Shown here piece by piece: positions 25,489-33,691 of a DNA stretch of 64,000 bases. Within the stretch, counting starts at the first letter, position 1. Each line of letters starts with the position of its first letter. Location of the stretch: NCBI RefSeq assembly GCF_002007205.1, contig NZ_LAZS01000005.1:310001-374000 (forward strand). The letters run 5' to 3'. The DNA is from Ensifer adhaerens. GTDB lineage: Bacteria > Pseudomonadota > Alphaproteobacteria > Rhizobiales > Rhizobiaceae. The notes under the pieces were generated by a model. That model was given only the letters and a program-made list of their open reading frames with translations, ran no database searches and had not been told where the DNA came from. A program made the translations under genes and the position numbers.

Positions 25489-26106
25489 ATGAGCAGCCTT
25501 AGCTCCGGAAGAGCGTGGTCGCTGTGCTGCGTCACGTTTTTGTTCTGTATGACCTTTTCCTCGTTGCCGGATCCTCGTTTTGCCTTCGCGCAGGAGGCCA
25601 CCAAGGAGGAGACGGCAAAGGACCAGTTCGACACCATCGGGTCCAAACGCGAAAAATTCCAAGTGGAACGGGGAAAGGTCGACGAAGGAAACGAGATCGG
25701 GAAAGCGTCAGGCGGTCTTGCTGAAGGCAATTGTGAGGTCGGCAAAGCCCTGGTGGCGATCGTCCAGGGCGGAAATGAAGAGCTGCTTCGCGCGATGAAA
25801 TCAGCGGCTTCCAGCTACAAAACCGCCATCGACGCGCTCACATTGCTGACGACAAACAAGCGCTTTTCGAAGAAGATCAGTGAAAAAAACCTCAAGTGGC
25901 TGATCCAAACGCAGTTGTTTACTGATCCGCGCACGCAGAACGATCTTCTCGAGCAGCTGCTGGCGCTCACAATAGAGGCGAAGAAGGCAGCGGACCGCAT
26001 CGCGGCCGGCCAGGGAACCGACGCTGACCTGTCGTCCCTGATCGATGCCTCATCCAGGATCCCCCGCATGCTGATGGCATTTATCGACGTTGTCGTTACG
26101 TCTTGA
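25489..26106 (+). CDS. Exported helical protein of unknown function
   Basis: ATG 25489 follows AGGGGAGGGG. The 205-residue protein has a signal peptide (basic start, hydrophobic C-C-V-T-F-L-F-C-M-T-F, and cleavage likely after F-A-F-A). The mature part is rich in Lys, Glu, Ala and Leu and predicted helical (K-D-Q-F-D-T-I-G-S-K-R-E-K onward), with no domain recognised. It is the second gene of the unit with the membrane protein at 24828, suggesting the two act together at the inner-membrane/periplasm boundary. Confidence 0.75.
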   Translation: MSSLSSGRAWSLCCVTFLFCMTFSSLPDPRFAFAQEATKEETAKDQFDTIGSKREKFQVERGKVDEGNEIGKASGGLAEGNCEVGKALVAIVQGGNEELLRAMKSAASSYKTAIDALTLLTTNKRFSKKISEKNLKWLIQTQLFTDPRTQNDLLEQLLALTIEAKKAADRIAAGQGTDADLSSLIDASSRIPRMLMAFIDVVVTS

Positions 26107-26157
26107 GATTGCCGCCAACGACCTGGTCGACGGCCTCCGCGATGGCGGCCAAAATGT

Positions 26158-27072
26158 TCAAAACTCCTGCCAGGCCTGCAGCCGTTCGGCCGTCGTCGTC
26201 GCGCCGCCGCAGACGATCATCAGGACGCGCTCGAAGCGCGCCAGCCGGTCGGCGTGGGCATAGGCGACCGCAAGCGCAGCCCCGCATGCGGGTTCGACCA
26301 GCACGCGGTGGTCGTCGAGAAAGCGGATGCAGGCCTGGGCGGCATCCGCGTCGCTGACGACGATGCTTTCGACCGGGCGCGTCTGGCTGAGCTCGAAGGC
26401 GTGCGTGCTCACCTGCCTTGCGCCGAGCGAGGTGGCGATGCCGCTGACGGCGGGAAGCGCCACCAGTTGCCGCGCATCGACGGAAGCGGCGAGCGATGCG
26501 GTTCCTTCCGTCTCGACGGCAAGGATCGGCACGTCGCCAAGGCCGTTGCGTTTCAGCCCTTCGGCAACGCCGGCAAAGAGGCCGCCGCCGCCGACCGACA
26601 GCACCACTGCATCGAAGGCGAGGCCTGCGTTCGCAACCTCGTCGATCATGGTCGCGTGACCTGTCCACAGCAGCGGGTCGTCGAAGGGGTGGATGAAGGC
26701 GGATTCGGCATCGAGCGAGGCGAGCGCCTGAGCGTTGGCCTCATCCCAGGCCGCACCGTGCACGATGACCTCTGCCCCTTCCTGGCGGATGAGGGTCTTT
26801 GCCCTTTCCGTCGTCGTTTCCGGAACGTAGACCGAAACCGGGATCGAGAGCTTTCGCCCGGCATAGGCGACGGCCATGCCGGCATTGCCGCCGGAGGAGG
26901 AGACGAAGCGCCGCTTGCAGGCGCGCGCATGGTGTTCGCAGGCCGCGCCCACGCCGCGGATCTTGAACGACCCGGGCGGCTGCAGCGCCTCCATCTTCAG
27001 CCAGACGGGGAGCCCCGCGGCAAGGCCAAGCGGAAGGGATTGAATGAGCGGCGTTTCGAGATGAAGTGGCAT
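26158..27072 (-). CDS. PLP-dependent serine/threonine dehydratase-like enzyme
   Basis: The start at 27072 (MPLHLETPLIQS) gives 304 residues. It is a fold-type II PLP enzyme: Lys in P-P-G-S-F-K-I-R-G-V-G, the S-S-S-G-G-N-A-G-M-A substrate loop, and a glycine-rich phosphate-binding loop S-V-G-G-G-G-L-F-A-G. The short S-S-x-G-N-A-G form and lack of an ACT domain resemble catabolic L-serine dehydratase rather than biosynthetic threonine deaminase. A second related enzyme lies at 35981. Its proximity to ilvC is probably accidental, as they are transcribed convergently and separated by the 24828 unit. Confidence 0.85.
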   Translation of the reverse strand: MPLHLETPLIQSLPLGLAAGLPVWLKMEALQPPGSFKIRGVGAACEHHARACKRRFVSSSGGNAGMAVAYAGRKLSIPVSVYVPETTTERAKTLIRQEGAEVIVHGAAWDEANAQALASLDAESAFIHPFDDPLLWTGHATMIDEVANAGLAFDAVVLSVGGGGLFAGVAEGLKRNGLGDVPILAVETEGTASLAASVDARQLVALPAVSGIATSLGARQVSTHAFELSQTRPVESIVVSDADAAQACIRFLDDHRVLVEPACGAALAVAYAHADRLARFERVLMIVCGGATTTAERLQAWQEF

Positions 27073-27246
27073 GGGATGTTCCGTTGCGTGCGCGATGCCG
27101 ATGGATGCCCGGCTGATGTGACCGAGCCTCAGGGCGAATCGTGAGGCAATTTGCCCCCGATCGCCACCTCGGCGCAACTCGGGAGAAGCGTCTCGCCGCG
27201 TTGGCCAGGTGTCATGTCACGGAACAGGATGGATTTGCGGCGGCCG

Positions 27247-27369
27247 TCACCACAGGAGGCCGCTCAGCGTCATGAGCGCGACGAAGAGCAGGGAGAGGAC
27301 GAGCGACGCCTTGATCGCTGCCAGGGTATAGTCGTATCGGCGAAGTCTGCGTGTGACCGTGTGGAACAT
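27247..27369 (-). CDS. Forty-residue single-helix membrane protein
   Basis: ATG 27369 follows GGAGG at a 5-base spacing and opens a 40-codon frame ending TGA at 27247-27249. The peptide begins MFHTVTRRLRRYDYT and continues with one hydrophobic helix (A-S-L-V-L-S-L-L-F-V-A-L-M-T-L-S-G-L-L-W). The basic N-terminus implies an inside N-terminus. The excellent ribosome site and clean topology support a real small protein, though no family is known. Confidence 0.65.
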   Translation of the reverse strand: MFHTVTRRLRRYDYTLAAIKASLVLSLLFVALMTLSGLLW

Positions 27370-27681
27370 GGGTTCCTCCAATCGTCAAAGAGTTGCGGTT
27401 CACTGCCGTTCGTTCAAACGGGTGCGGTGCGGGTAAATCGGCAGCGGCGAGGGTAGCAGCCCGGCCAACGACGTTGCCTTGGGCCCAGAAGGGCGGCTCG
27501 TCTTCGCGCGATCTCGCGCATGCACTGCTGTCGATAATGGAGGAAATTGGCGGGTCGAGAGCCCCACACACCGCGATAAGCCAAGTCGGCCAATGTCGAT
27601 CGTCAAACCATGCGCCTCAAAAGCATCCAGCACAAGGGAAGATCCCTTCGCGGTAACCTTCGACGTTCCCGTATGCAGGCC
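27370..27681. other. Gene-free interval
   Basis: No supported gene. A minus-strand frame at 27400-27633 contains a short protein-like stretch (DAFEAHGLTIDIGRLGL) but no start context, and is treated as chance. Confidence 0.4.
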
Positions 27682-28065
27682 TCATCCGGATTTCACGCCC
27701 CTTGCGGCAAGCGGTGCCGGGCTCTGCGGCGGCATTGCCTCCGGCCAGGGGAGGCGTCGGGCGCCGGTGTAGCGGGTAACGACGCTGTGCCGTTGCGGCG
27801 CGCCGCCATCGTTCTCCCACTGTTCGAGATTTGCGGTTTCGATCTGCCGCGGCGTACGCAGCCCAGCCCGGCTCTGCAATTCGCAAAGCAGGGCGTCGGC
27901 CGTGGTAACGCCCGCCTGGAACCTCTTGACCAGAAAGACGGCGGCAAGACGAAGACTGTCCTGATCGTCGCGATCGACGCGCTGATGAAAGCCCGCGCGT
28001 CGCAACACGCCGTCGAGCATTGCAAGGTCCGAGGGAGCCAATGGATGCCGCTCTGCTGATGACAT
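27682..28065 (-). CDS. Hypothetical soluble protein
   Basis: ATG 28065 follows AGGAGGAGC. The 127-residue protein starts MSSAERHPLAPSDLAMLDGV and contains V-L-R-R-A-G-F-H-Q-R-V, A-A-V-F-L-V-K-R-F-Q-A-G-V-T-T and R-A-G-L-R-T-P-R-Q-I. No signal peptide or membrane helix. The strong ribosome site supports expression. Family not recognised. Confidence 0.65.
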   Translation of the reverse strand: MSSAERHPLAPSDLAMLDGVLRRAGFHQRVDRDDQDSLRLAAVFLVKRFQAGVTTADALLCELQSRAGLRTPRQIETANLEQWENDGGAPQRHSVVTRYTGARRLPWPEAMPPQSPAPLAARGVKSG

Positions 28066-28255
28066 GAGGCTCCTCCTGTTGACGGAGATGTCGTTTGCGC
28101 CGCGCATTCGTTCGAACGCGCAAGGAGCGCTTCGGAAATTCTACTCCTGAAGCGTCTTGCCGTCTCCCTCCGCCAAGCCGCTTGGAGCGGGGGATGGCCT
28201 CAATCTTGCGCGACGCGTCTTACCGGCGTCGCGGCGTGCGCGTCCAGCGTCGGCC

Positions 28256-28483
28256 TCAGTCACGGCCGGCGCGCGATTTCCGGGTCGGCTTGCTTGCGGG
28301 CGTCTCCGCCGCCGGTTCGGCGGCGGCGCGTTCCAGGCGTTGCGCCTTGAGCTTTTCGGTCTTCTTGTCGCGGGCGATTTTCTCGGCGGCAACGATCGCT
28401 CGTGCCGTGTGATCGGTTGCGGCCGCCTTGTCGCTCGCGGAGGTCTTGGCCGGTTTGAATGCGGCGTTGGCGTTTGGCGTCAT
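28256..28483 (-). CDS. Small Lys/Ala-rich basic protein
   Basis: The 75-residue frame from MTPNANAAFKPA is composed mainly of Ala, Lys, Arg, Glu and Thr with no hydrophobic core, ending K-P-T-R-K-S-R-A-G-R-D. It resembles disordered nucleic-acid-associated proteins. It lies downstream of the S21 gene on the same strand. Function unknown; low complexity makes the call moderate. Confidence 0.55.
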   Translation of the reverse strand: MTPNANAAFKPAKTSASDKAAATDHTARAIVAAEKIARDKKTEKLKAQRLERAAAEPAAETPASKPTRKSRAGRD

Positions 28484-28526
28484 GACCTGTCTCCTAAGAT
28501 GGACCGATGCTTGCCGCCCCTAAGGC

Positions 28527-28763
28527 TTAGCGCGGCCGCGCTGCCTTCTTGGGGGCCGGCAGCAGGCCTTCGCGCTGAAGCTTCTTGCGCGTCAGCTTGC
28601 GTTGGCGCCGGACCGCTTCGGCCTTTTCGCGCACGCGCTTTTCCGAGGGCTTCTCGTAGCTGCTGCGTGCCTTGAACTCACGAAACAGGCCCTCGCGTTG
28701 CATCTTCTTCTTCAAGACGCGCAAAGCCTGATCGATATTGTTGTCTCTAACCAGTACCTGCAA
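28527..28763 (-). CDS. rpsU: 30S ribosomal protein S21, TTG start
   Basis: The S21 fold is clear: [25 protein letters not shown], then Y-E-K-P-S-E-K-R[10 protein letters not shown]. Aligning with the family places the start at TTG 28761-28763, 8 bases after AGGAG, giving 78 residues. S21 helps initiation on the small subunit. TTG initiation is unusual for a ribosomal protein and would keep expression low. Rhizobia carry several rpsU copies, and this one is grouped with cspA-type genes, suggesting a conditional form. Confidence 0.93.
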   Translation of the reverse strand: MQVLVRDNNIDQALRVLKKKMQREGLFREFKARSSYEKPSEKRVREKAEAVRRQRKLTRKKLQREGLLPAPKKAARPR

Positions 28764-28810
28764 AACATGTTCTCCTGTTGTCGGTCGCAGCACGCGTCTG
28801 GCGCTTGCCG

Positions 28811-29086
28811 CTATCTGCCGGGTTTGGTGCTCAATTTCTTGAGCCAGGGGCCGGTGATCGTCGCCTGAGAGGCGCCCTGTGTGGTGGTCTCGGCGTGTTC
28901 AATGTCGGTCGCAAGGACCGAGCGCTCGAATGTCTCGCCGTCGACCCGTACGCGGTAACGAGGCTCGCCGCGATCTTCTGTGGGCAAAAGGCCGACGATG
29001 GTGCCGAAGGGGCTGTTCAGGGCCGACTGCGCGGCGCTTGCCCTCAGCTTGACCCTGTCGCCGATCTCGCAGGCCGTGCGGCTCAT
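28811..29086 (-). CDS. Hypothetical protein between cspA and rpsU
   Basis: The 91-residue protein starts [18 protein letters not shown] and has an SH3/KOW-like beta pattern (G-D-R-V-K-L, then F-G-T-I-V-G-L-L-P, then [10 protein letters not shown]). That pattern is reminiscent of small barrel RNA or protein binders, but identity is not established. The last part is G-P-W-L-K-K-L. It is in line with cspA upstream and rpsU downstream on the same strand, suggesting a role in the same response. Confidence 0.72.
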   Translation of the reverse strand: MSRTACEIGDRVKLRASAAQSALNSPFGTIVGLLPTEDRGEPRYRVRVDGETFERSVLATDIEHAETTTQGASQATITGPWLKKLSTKPGR

Positions 29087-29214
29087 GACACACTCCTATG
29101 TCGAGACGTGAAGGGTCCAGAGACGCAAAAAGGCCGGGTTATTCCCCCGACCTCTTCCCGTCATTCAAGCCTCCCCTGCCAGTACATCCGTGGTCAGAGA
29201 AGGCGAATGACAAA

Positions 29215-29424
29215 TTATTCGGCTCTGAGATTGTCAGCCGAGCTCTTGCCCGTCTTGCGGTCGCTGACAACGTCGAAGGTCACTTTCTGACCATCGGCGA
29301 GCGAGCGCAGGCCAGCGCGTTCTACGGCGGAGATATGAACAAACACATCGGTGCTGCCGTCATCCGGTTGAATAAAGCCGAAGCCCTTGGTGCTGTTGAA
29401 CCACTTTACAGTGCCCGAAGCCAT
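29215..29424 (-). CDS. cspA: Cold-shock protein
   Basis: The 69-residue protein is a single cold-shock domain: T-V-K-W-F-N then RNP1 K13-G-F-G-F-I18 and RNP2 V-F-V-H-I (residues 27-31). It binds single-stranded RNA/DNA and melts secondary structures. It has a long 5' leader of about 120 bases after a predicted promoter, as common for regulated csp genes. Symbol is given for the family; rhizobia have several copies and this may be any of them. Confidence 0.95.
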   Translation of the reverse strand: MASGTVKWFNSTKGFGFIQPDDGSTDVFVHISAVERAGLRSLADGQKVTFDVVSDRKTGKSSADNLRAE

Positions 29425-29551
29425 GACGATTTCCTTTCAATCGTGGAGTTTGCCGGAAAATATTTCTCCGGCGGTGATCGATATTTGAGAGGAGATCTGG
29501 CCGCGCAAAAGCGCTGCGTCAAAGGTCACAAGCAATATTCGATGAGTTGAT

Positions 29552-29580
29552 ATATAGACGATACTTTTTGAAACTCAATG
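29552..29580 (-). promoter_or_regulatory. Predicted sigma-70 promoter of cspA
   Basis: On the minus strand CATTGA (29575-29580) and CTATAT (29552-29557) are spaced by 17 bases, close to the rhizobial CTTGAC-N17-CTATAT consensus. Transcription from here gives a leader of about 120 nucleotides before the cspA ATG. Confidence 0.45.
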
Positions 29581-29972
29581 AAAATATCCAATTATCTATT
29601 TTCCCGTCCTTGTATAAGCCTTGTCAAAGGCCTGAAAATGCGGGTTTTTCGTGCCACTATTTTTCTTTCTATTGAACCCTCGGTCCCGGCCGATGGAGAC
29701 TGAATATGGCGCATGGGTCAGCCGACAGCGCGACCGCTTTGGCGGCCGTGCATCGCGTGATTGCTGTCGGGAGAAGTCTGGCTTGGCTTTCCGCATCGGG
29801 CCCTGCAGCGCCGGGCGTCTGATCAGACGGGCAAAGGTCGCTGTGGAACTCTGAAATCCTGCATGTCTTTGTCCTTTAATCGGCTACGGGCAAAGGAAAC
29901 ACGCCGGACAGCGGTAGCAGGGGAGGTCAGGCGGCGGCACGCTTCATCTTGTCGCGCACCGCCTCCGCTTTT
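29581..29972. other. Gene-free interval upstream of cspA promoter
   Basis: AT-rich near 29581-29670, then GC-rich without supported frames. A 66-codon minus-strand frame (29596-29796) is basic and has no ribosome site. Confidence 0.4.
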
Positions 29973-30209
29973 TCAGGTGAAGGTCTGCGGCGAGACCTGC
30001 AGTGCGGCGGCGATGCGCTGCAGCTTGGCGGGATCGGTATCGGCGCCGAGCTCGATCTTGGATATTTCAATTTCCGTCAGGCCAGTCGTGACCGACAGAT
30101 CGTCAACCGAATAGCCGGCAGTTTCACGCGAACGCTTGATTGCGGCTCCGACTTTGACGCGGGACAGAGATGCGCCGGGAGCCTTGGTTAGGTCTTTCTT
30201 AAAGGACAT
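29973..30209 (-). CDS. XRE-family helix-turn-helix protein
   Basis: ATG 30209 (MSFKKDLTKAPG) follows AAGGAGAC and gives 78 residues. The HTH reads I-K-R-S-R-E-T-A-G-Y-S-V-D-D-L-S-V-T-T-G-L-T-E-I-E-I-S-K-I-E-L-G, with the second and third helices of the lambda-repressor fold. The remaining sequence (A-K-L-Q-R-I-A-A-A-L-Q-V-S-P) is the usual fifth helix. It is a stand-alone small regulator with no toxin-like partner beside it. Confidence 0.85.
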   Translation of the reverse strand: MSFKKDLTKAPGASLSRVKVGAAIKRSRETAGYSVDDLSVTTGLTEIEISKIELGADTDPAKLQRIAAALQVSPQTFT

Positions 30210-30493
30210 GAAATGTCTCCTTCGTTGGTCCACCGGCAAAGAACGCTGCCGGTTGAAGGGGGCCCAAAACTGAAATGCGACTCAGGGCAGGTGAGTGCGA
30301 ACCTAGGGCGTCGCTAATATAAGCGAGAAGTCCGCGGGCGCAAGTTTGCGGCCGAATTTTTATAAAATTCTTATTTATATCAAGTGCTTACCCTGTGATT
30401 TACGGATTCTGGACCGTCCGTTTCCTGGCAATTGGAGGCTTACTGCTGGCTCGCGCATCGCTGACTGATCCGGCGCGAAAACGACGCAGAAAT

Positions 30494-32080
30494 TCACGCC
30501 AGGCGGGCCTCGATCAGGAACGGTCCGCGCCGCGAAAGTGCTGCGGAAAAGAGCGCGGCGAACGCCTCGCAGGAGGTGGCGACTGCGGCTTCGACGCCAA
30601 AGCCGCGGGCGAGCGAAACCCAGTCGAGGGTCGGGTTGTCGAGGTTCAGCATCTGCCGCGCGTTGGCGCCGATCTCCTCGACGCCGACATTGCGCATCTC
30701 CGCATGCAGGATGGCATAGGTGCGGTTGGAGAAGATGACGGTGACGACATCGAGATTTTCGCGCGCCTGGGTCCACAACCCTTGAATGTTGTACATGGCG
30801 CAGCCGTCGGCCTCGAGGCAGATCACCTTGCGGTCGGGGCAGGCGATCGCAACCCCTATTGCGAGCGGAATGCCTTCGCCGATGGCGCCGCCGGTCTGCA
30901 TGATGAAGTCGTGCGGCGCCGAGAAGGCCGAAAGCGCGAAGAAGCGGCGGGCCGAGGTGGCCGCCTCGTCGCAGACGATCGCATCCTCCGGGACCTTATG
31001 GGCGACGATGACGGCGATCGCGTCTTCCGTCAGCGTGCCCGAGGGCTCGCCTTCGTCGGTGGCGATGCCGGCTGCGGGAAGCGGATGGGTCGGGCTGATG
31101 CCGAGTTCGTCGCGCAGCGCTTCGAGCGATGCCCTGAGGTCTTCACCGTGGCTGGCGAGCGTGACCACCGTGCAGCCTTCCGGCACCAGGCGCCCGGGCT
31201 TTCCCGGATAGGCGAAGAAGGCCACCGGTTCCGGTGCGCCGACGAGGATCAGAACCTTGACGTCGCGGAGCGTTTCGAGCGCCATGTCGATCGGATAGGG
31301 AATGCGCCGCGGCGCCACCCGCCCTCGGCCGCGCTGGGTGTGGGCGACAAGCACCTCGTTGAAAAGCTCGACGTTGCAGGCCGAAGCGATCCGACCGGCA
31401 ATGGCGAGGCTCTCGGCCTGGGCCGCAGTCCCGCTGAGAACCATGGCGACACCTGCAGGATTCGCACGGATGAGGCGGGCCACCTCGCGCACGGTCTCAG
31501 GGCTTGCGGGCAGGGGCGCTTCGACGAGGGCCTTCTGCGGCGGCGCGTCGAGTGAAACGGCGCCCCAGGACGCGTCCGCCGGCAGGATCATGGTGGCGAC
31601 GCCCGGGGGCGTCAGCGAGGCGCAATAGGCGGCGGCCGCCGTCGGACCGACCTCGGCGGCGCCCTTCACGCGTCCGACCCAGTTCGACATCGGGCCTGCC
31701 AGTCCCTCGATATCGCTGGTGAGCGGCGCATCGAGTGCCAGGTGATGGGAGGCGTGGTCGCCGACGATATTGAGGACAGGCGTGCGCGCCCTGCGCGCAT
31801 TGTGCAGGTTAGCAAGCCCGTTTGCGAGGCCGGGGCCGGTGTGCAGCAGGGTGGCGGCGGGACGGCCGGTCATGCGCGCATAGCCGTCGGCAGCACCGGT
31901 GACGACACCTTCGGCGAGGCCGAGGATACAGCGCATCTCAGGCTTGCGGTCGAGGGCGGCGACAAAGTGCATTTCCGATGTGCCGGGATTGGCGAAGCAG
32001 ACGTCGACCCCATTTACAAGCAGCGTGTCGACAAGCACGTCCGCGCCCGTGGTCAGAATTCGTTGGCCGCCTTCTCCCAT
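30494..32080 (-). CDS. Thiamine diphosphate-dependent enzyme (acetolactate synthase-like)
   Basis: The preferred start is ATG 32080 (MGEGGQRILTTGADVL), giving 528 residues; ATG 32110 adds ten. The N-terminal domain has the catalytic-Glu strand G-L-A-E-G-V-V-T-G-A-A-D-G-Y-A-R; the C-terminal TPP motif is E-A-D-G-C-A-M-Y then S-N-R-T-Y-A-I. It lacks obvious FAD-region features of true acetohydroxyacid synthase and is closer to mandelate/benzoylformate-decarboxylase-like members annotated as ALS large subunit. No small subunit gene is adjacent. It is followed, on the same strand upstream, by a LysE-type gene. Substrate unknown. Confidence 0.82.
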   Translation of the reverse strand: MGEGGQRILTTGADVLVDTLLVNGVDVCFANPGTSEMHFVAALDRKPEMRCILGLAEGVVTGAADGYARMTGRPAATLLHTGPGLANGLANLHNARRARTPVLNIVGDHASHHLALDAPLTSDIEGLAGPMSNWVGRVKGAAEVGPTAAAAYCASLTPPGVATMILPADASWGAVSLDAPPQKALVEAPLPASPETVREVARLIRANPAGVAMVLSGTAAQAESLAIAGRIASACNVELFNEVLVAHTQRGRGRVAPRRIPYPIDMALETLRDVKVLILVGAPEPVAFFAYPGKPGRLVPEGCTVVTLASHGEDLRASLEALRDELGISPTHPLPAAGIATDEGEPSGTLTEDAIAVIVAHKVPEDAIVCDEAATSARRFFALSAFSAPHDFIMQTGGAIGEGIPLAIGVAIACPDRKVICLEADGCAMYNIQGLWTQARENLDVVTVIFSNRTYAILHAEMRNVGVEEIGANARQMLNLDNPTLDWVSLARGFGVEAAVATSCEAFAALFSAALSRRGPFLIEARLA

Positions 32081-32203
32081 GCGCGTATCCCCCGATGGCC
32101 CTTCGGGCATGATAGCTGCAACTTCTGCCGCTGCAACGGGGGCATGGCCAAGCGTCCAGTGCCGCCCCGTCGGCGAGGCACGCGCCGCTTCAGCGCCGCG
32201 GCA

Positions 32204-32836
32204 TCAGGTGCGCTGCAGGGCGAGATGGGCGCCAAGCCCGATCAGCACCGTGCCGCCGGCGCGCTGCATCAGGCGCTGCGCCCTGCCGGAGCGGCGCATC
32301 CTGTTAACGACGGCGCCGGCGAGGAACACGCAGACGATGTCGGCCGAGGAGAACATCAGGTTGGCGAAGGCGCCGAGCAGCAGGAACTGCACCCAGATCG
32401 GGAAGGCGGCAGACGCATCGGTGAACTGCGGCAGGAAAGCGACGAAGAAGATCGCGGTCTTCGGGTTCAATACCTCGACAGTGATGCTCTCGAAGAAGGC
32501 GCGGCGCGCCGATTTCGCCTCGACCAGGGGCTGGCCGCCATCGCCGCTCGCCTTGGCGCGCATCAGCGTGAAGCCGAGCCAGACGAGGTAGCCGGCCCCT
32601 GCAAGCTTCACCGCCAGATAGAGCGTCGGCACCGCATGAAACAGGATCGAAAGGCCGGCAGCCGCGGCAATGACGTGCACGTAACAGCCGAGATGGATGC
32701 CGAGCGAGGCCATCAGTCCGGCAACGCGGCCGCGCGCCATGGTCTGCGCGGCGGCATAAAGCATGGCCGGGCCCGGGATATAGGCGAAGATCGCTGTCGT
32801 GACGAAGAAGGTGAGGAGAATGTCGAGCGATGGCAT
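32204..32836 (-). CDS. LysE/RhtB family exporter
   Basis: The 210-residue protein starts MPSLDILLTFFVTTA and has about six helices. The family motif P-G-P-A-M-L-Y-A-A-A-Q-T-M-A-R-G-R is at residues 21-37 and E-V-L-N-P-K-T-A-I-F-F-V-A-F-L-P-Q-F near the middle. Such carriers export amino acids or homoserine lactones. It is transcribed toward the TPP-enzyme gene and may share its transcript (gap about 120 bases). Confidence 0.88.
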   Translation of the reverse strand: MPSLDILLTFFVTTAIFAYIPGPAMLYAAAQTMARGRVAGLMASLGIHLGCYVHVIAAAAGLSILFHAVPTLYLAVKLAGAGYLVWLGFTLMRAKASGDGGQPLVEAKSARRAFFESITVEVLNPKTAIFFVAFLPQFTDASAAFPIWVQFLLLGAFANLMFSSADIVCVFLAGAVVNRMRRSGRAQRLMQRAGGTVLIGLGAHLALQRT

Positions 32837-32974
32837 GCGGTTATACCTCGTCTGCTGCTGTGCGGCCTCTTGCGGAGCCCTTTGTAAGGGCTTGCGCGGG
32901 AAAGTTGAAGAAAAATCGCAACGCCGCCAGCCGTCAGGCGGACGGCAGGGGCACGGCGGGACGTTCGTCGGGCG

Positions 32975-33598
32975 TCAGGCCGGTATCTCCTCGGCGACGC
33001 GACGATCCTCCGGGCGGGCGCTGGTCGCGAGCCCGGCCGAGACGCCGGCGCGGTCCTCGGTGCTACGGTTCTGGCTGAGCTTGCGCTTGCCGTCGAGGCG
33101 GTCGATCGGCAGGCGGATGCCGATGATGCCGCGAAGCTGCGCCTTGACGAAAGCGGCCGGCGCATCGCTCACCTGCCAGGGCTCAGTGCGCGCCGCCTCG
33201 TGGCGATTGGTCAGCCGCGTGACGACCTCGAGCAGTCGCTCCTCGTCGGTGAAGAACTCGGCCGCGCCATAGGCGTGCACGGCGACATAGTTCCAGGTCG
33301 GCACGACCTTTCCGTGCTCGCGCTTGGAGGCGTACCAGGACGGCGTGACATAGGCGTCCGCTCCCATGAAGGTTGCGAGTGCGGCGCCGATTGCCGGTGT
33401 CGTGCCTTGCGGATTGGCGCGGGCGAGGTGGCCGTAGAGCGTGCCATGAGAGCCTTCGTCGCGATCGAGCAGCAGCGGCAGCGGGGTGGCGAGCAGGCCA
33501 TCGGCGGTGGTGGTGACGAAGGTCGAGAGCGATGCGGCCTCGATGATCGCGTGCAGCACGCTCAGCGTTTCTTCCTTGAAGGCGGGCGGTGTGTACAT
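32975..33598 (-). CDS. PaiB-like FMN-binding negative regulator
   Basis: The start at 33598 (MYTPPAFKEETLSVL) gives 207 residues; the much longer open frame beyond it is antisense shadow. The fold matches PaiB-type flavin-binding split barrels: F-V-T-T-T-A-D-G-L-L-A-T-P-L-P-L-L, then H-L-A-R-A-N-P-Q, Y-V-T-P-S-W-Y and V-P-T-W-N-Y-V-A-V-H-A-Y-G. The divergent MocR-type gene 94 bases away is a probable regulator, and the pairing of paiB-like and MocR genes recurs in proteobacteria. Confidence 0.85.
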   Translation of the reverse strand: MYTPPAFKEETLSVLHAIIEAASLSTFVTTTADGLLATPLPLLLDRDEGSHGTLYGHLARANPQGTTPAIGAALATFMGADAYVTPSWYASKREHGKVVPTWNYVAVHAYGAAEFFTDEERLLEVVTRLTNRHEAARTEPWQVSDAPAAFVKAQLRGIIGIRLPIDRLDGKRKLSQNRSTEDRAGVSAGLATSARPEDRRVAEEIPA

Positions 33599-33633
33599 GA
33601 TTTCGCTCCTTGTGCCTGTCCCGTCATAAAGGC

Positions 33634-33661
33634 AAACTGGACGGACAAGAATATCCAGTTT
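33634..33661. promoter_or_regulatory. Inverted repeat between paiB-like and MocR genes
   Basis: AAACTGGA (33634-33641) and TCCAGTTT (33654-33661) are perfect inverted arms separated by 12 bases. An additional CCAGTTTG lies 18 bases on, before the MocR start. Multiple spaced half-sites are typical of MocR/PdxR regulators. Confidence 0.6.
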
Positions 33662-33691
33662 CCGCATAAATTCGTGGGCCAGTTTGTGACG

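Noticed and set aside
29596-29796. 66-codon basic minus-strand frame upstream of cspA
   Set aside because: No ribosome site and no conserved-looking pattern; overlaps AT-rich promoter DNA.
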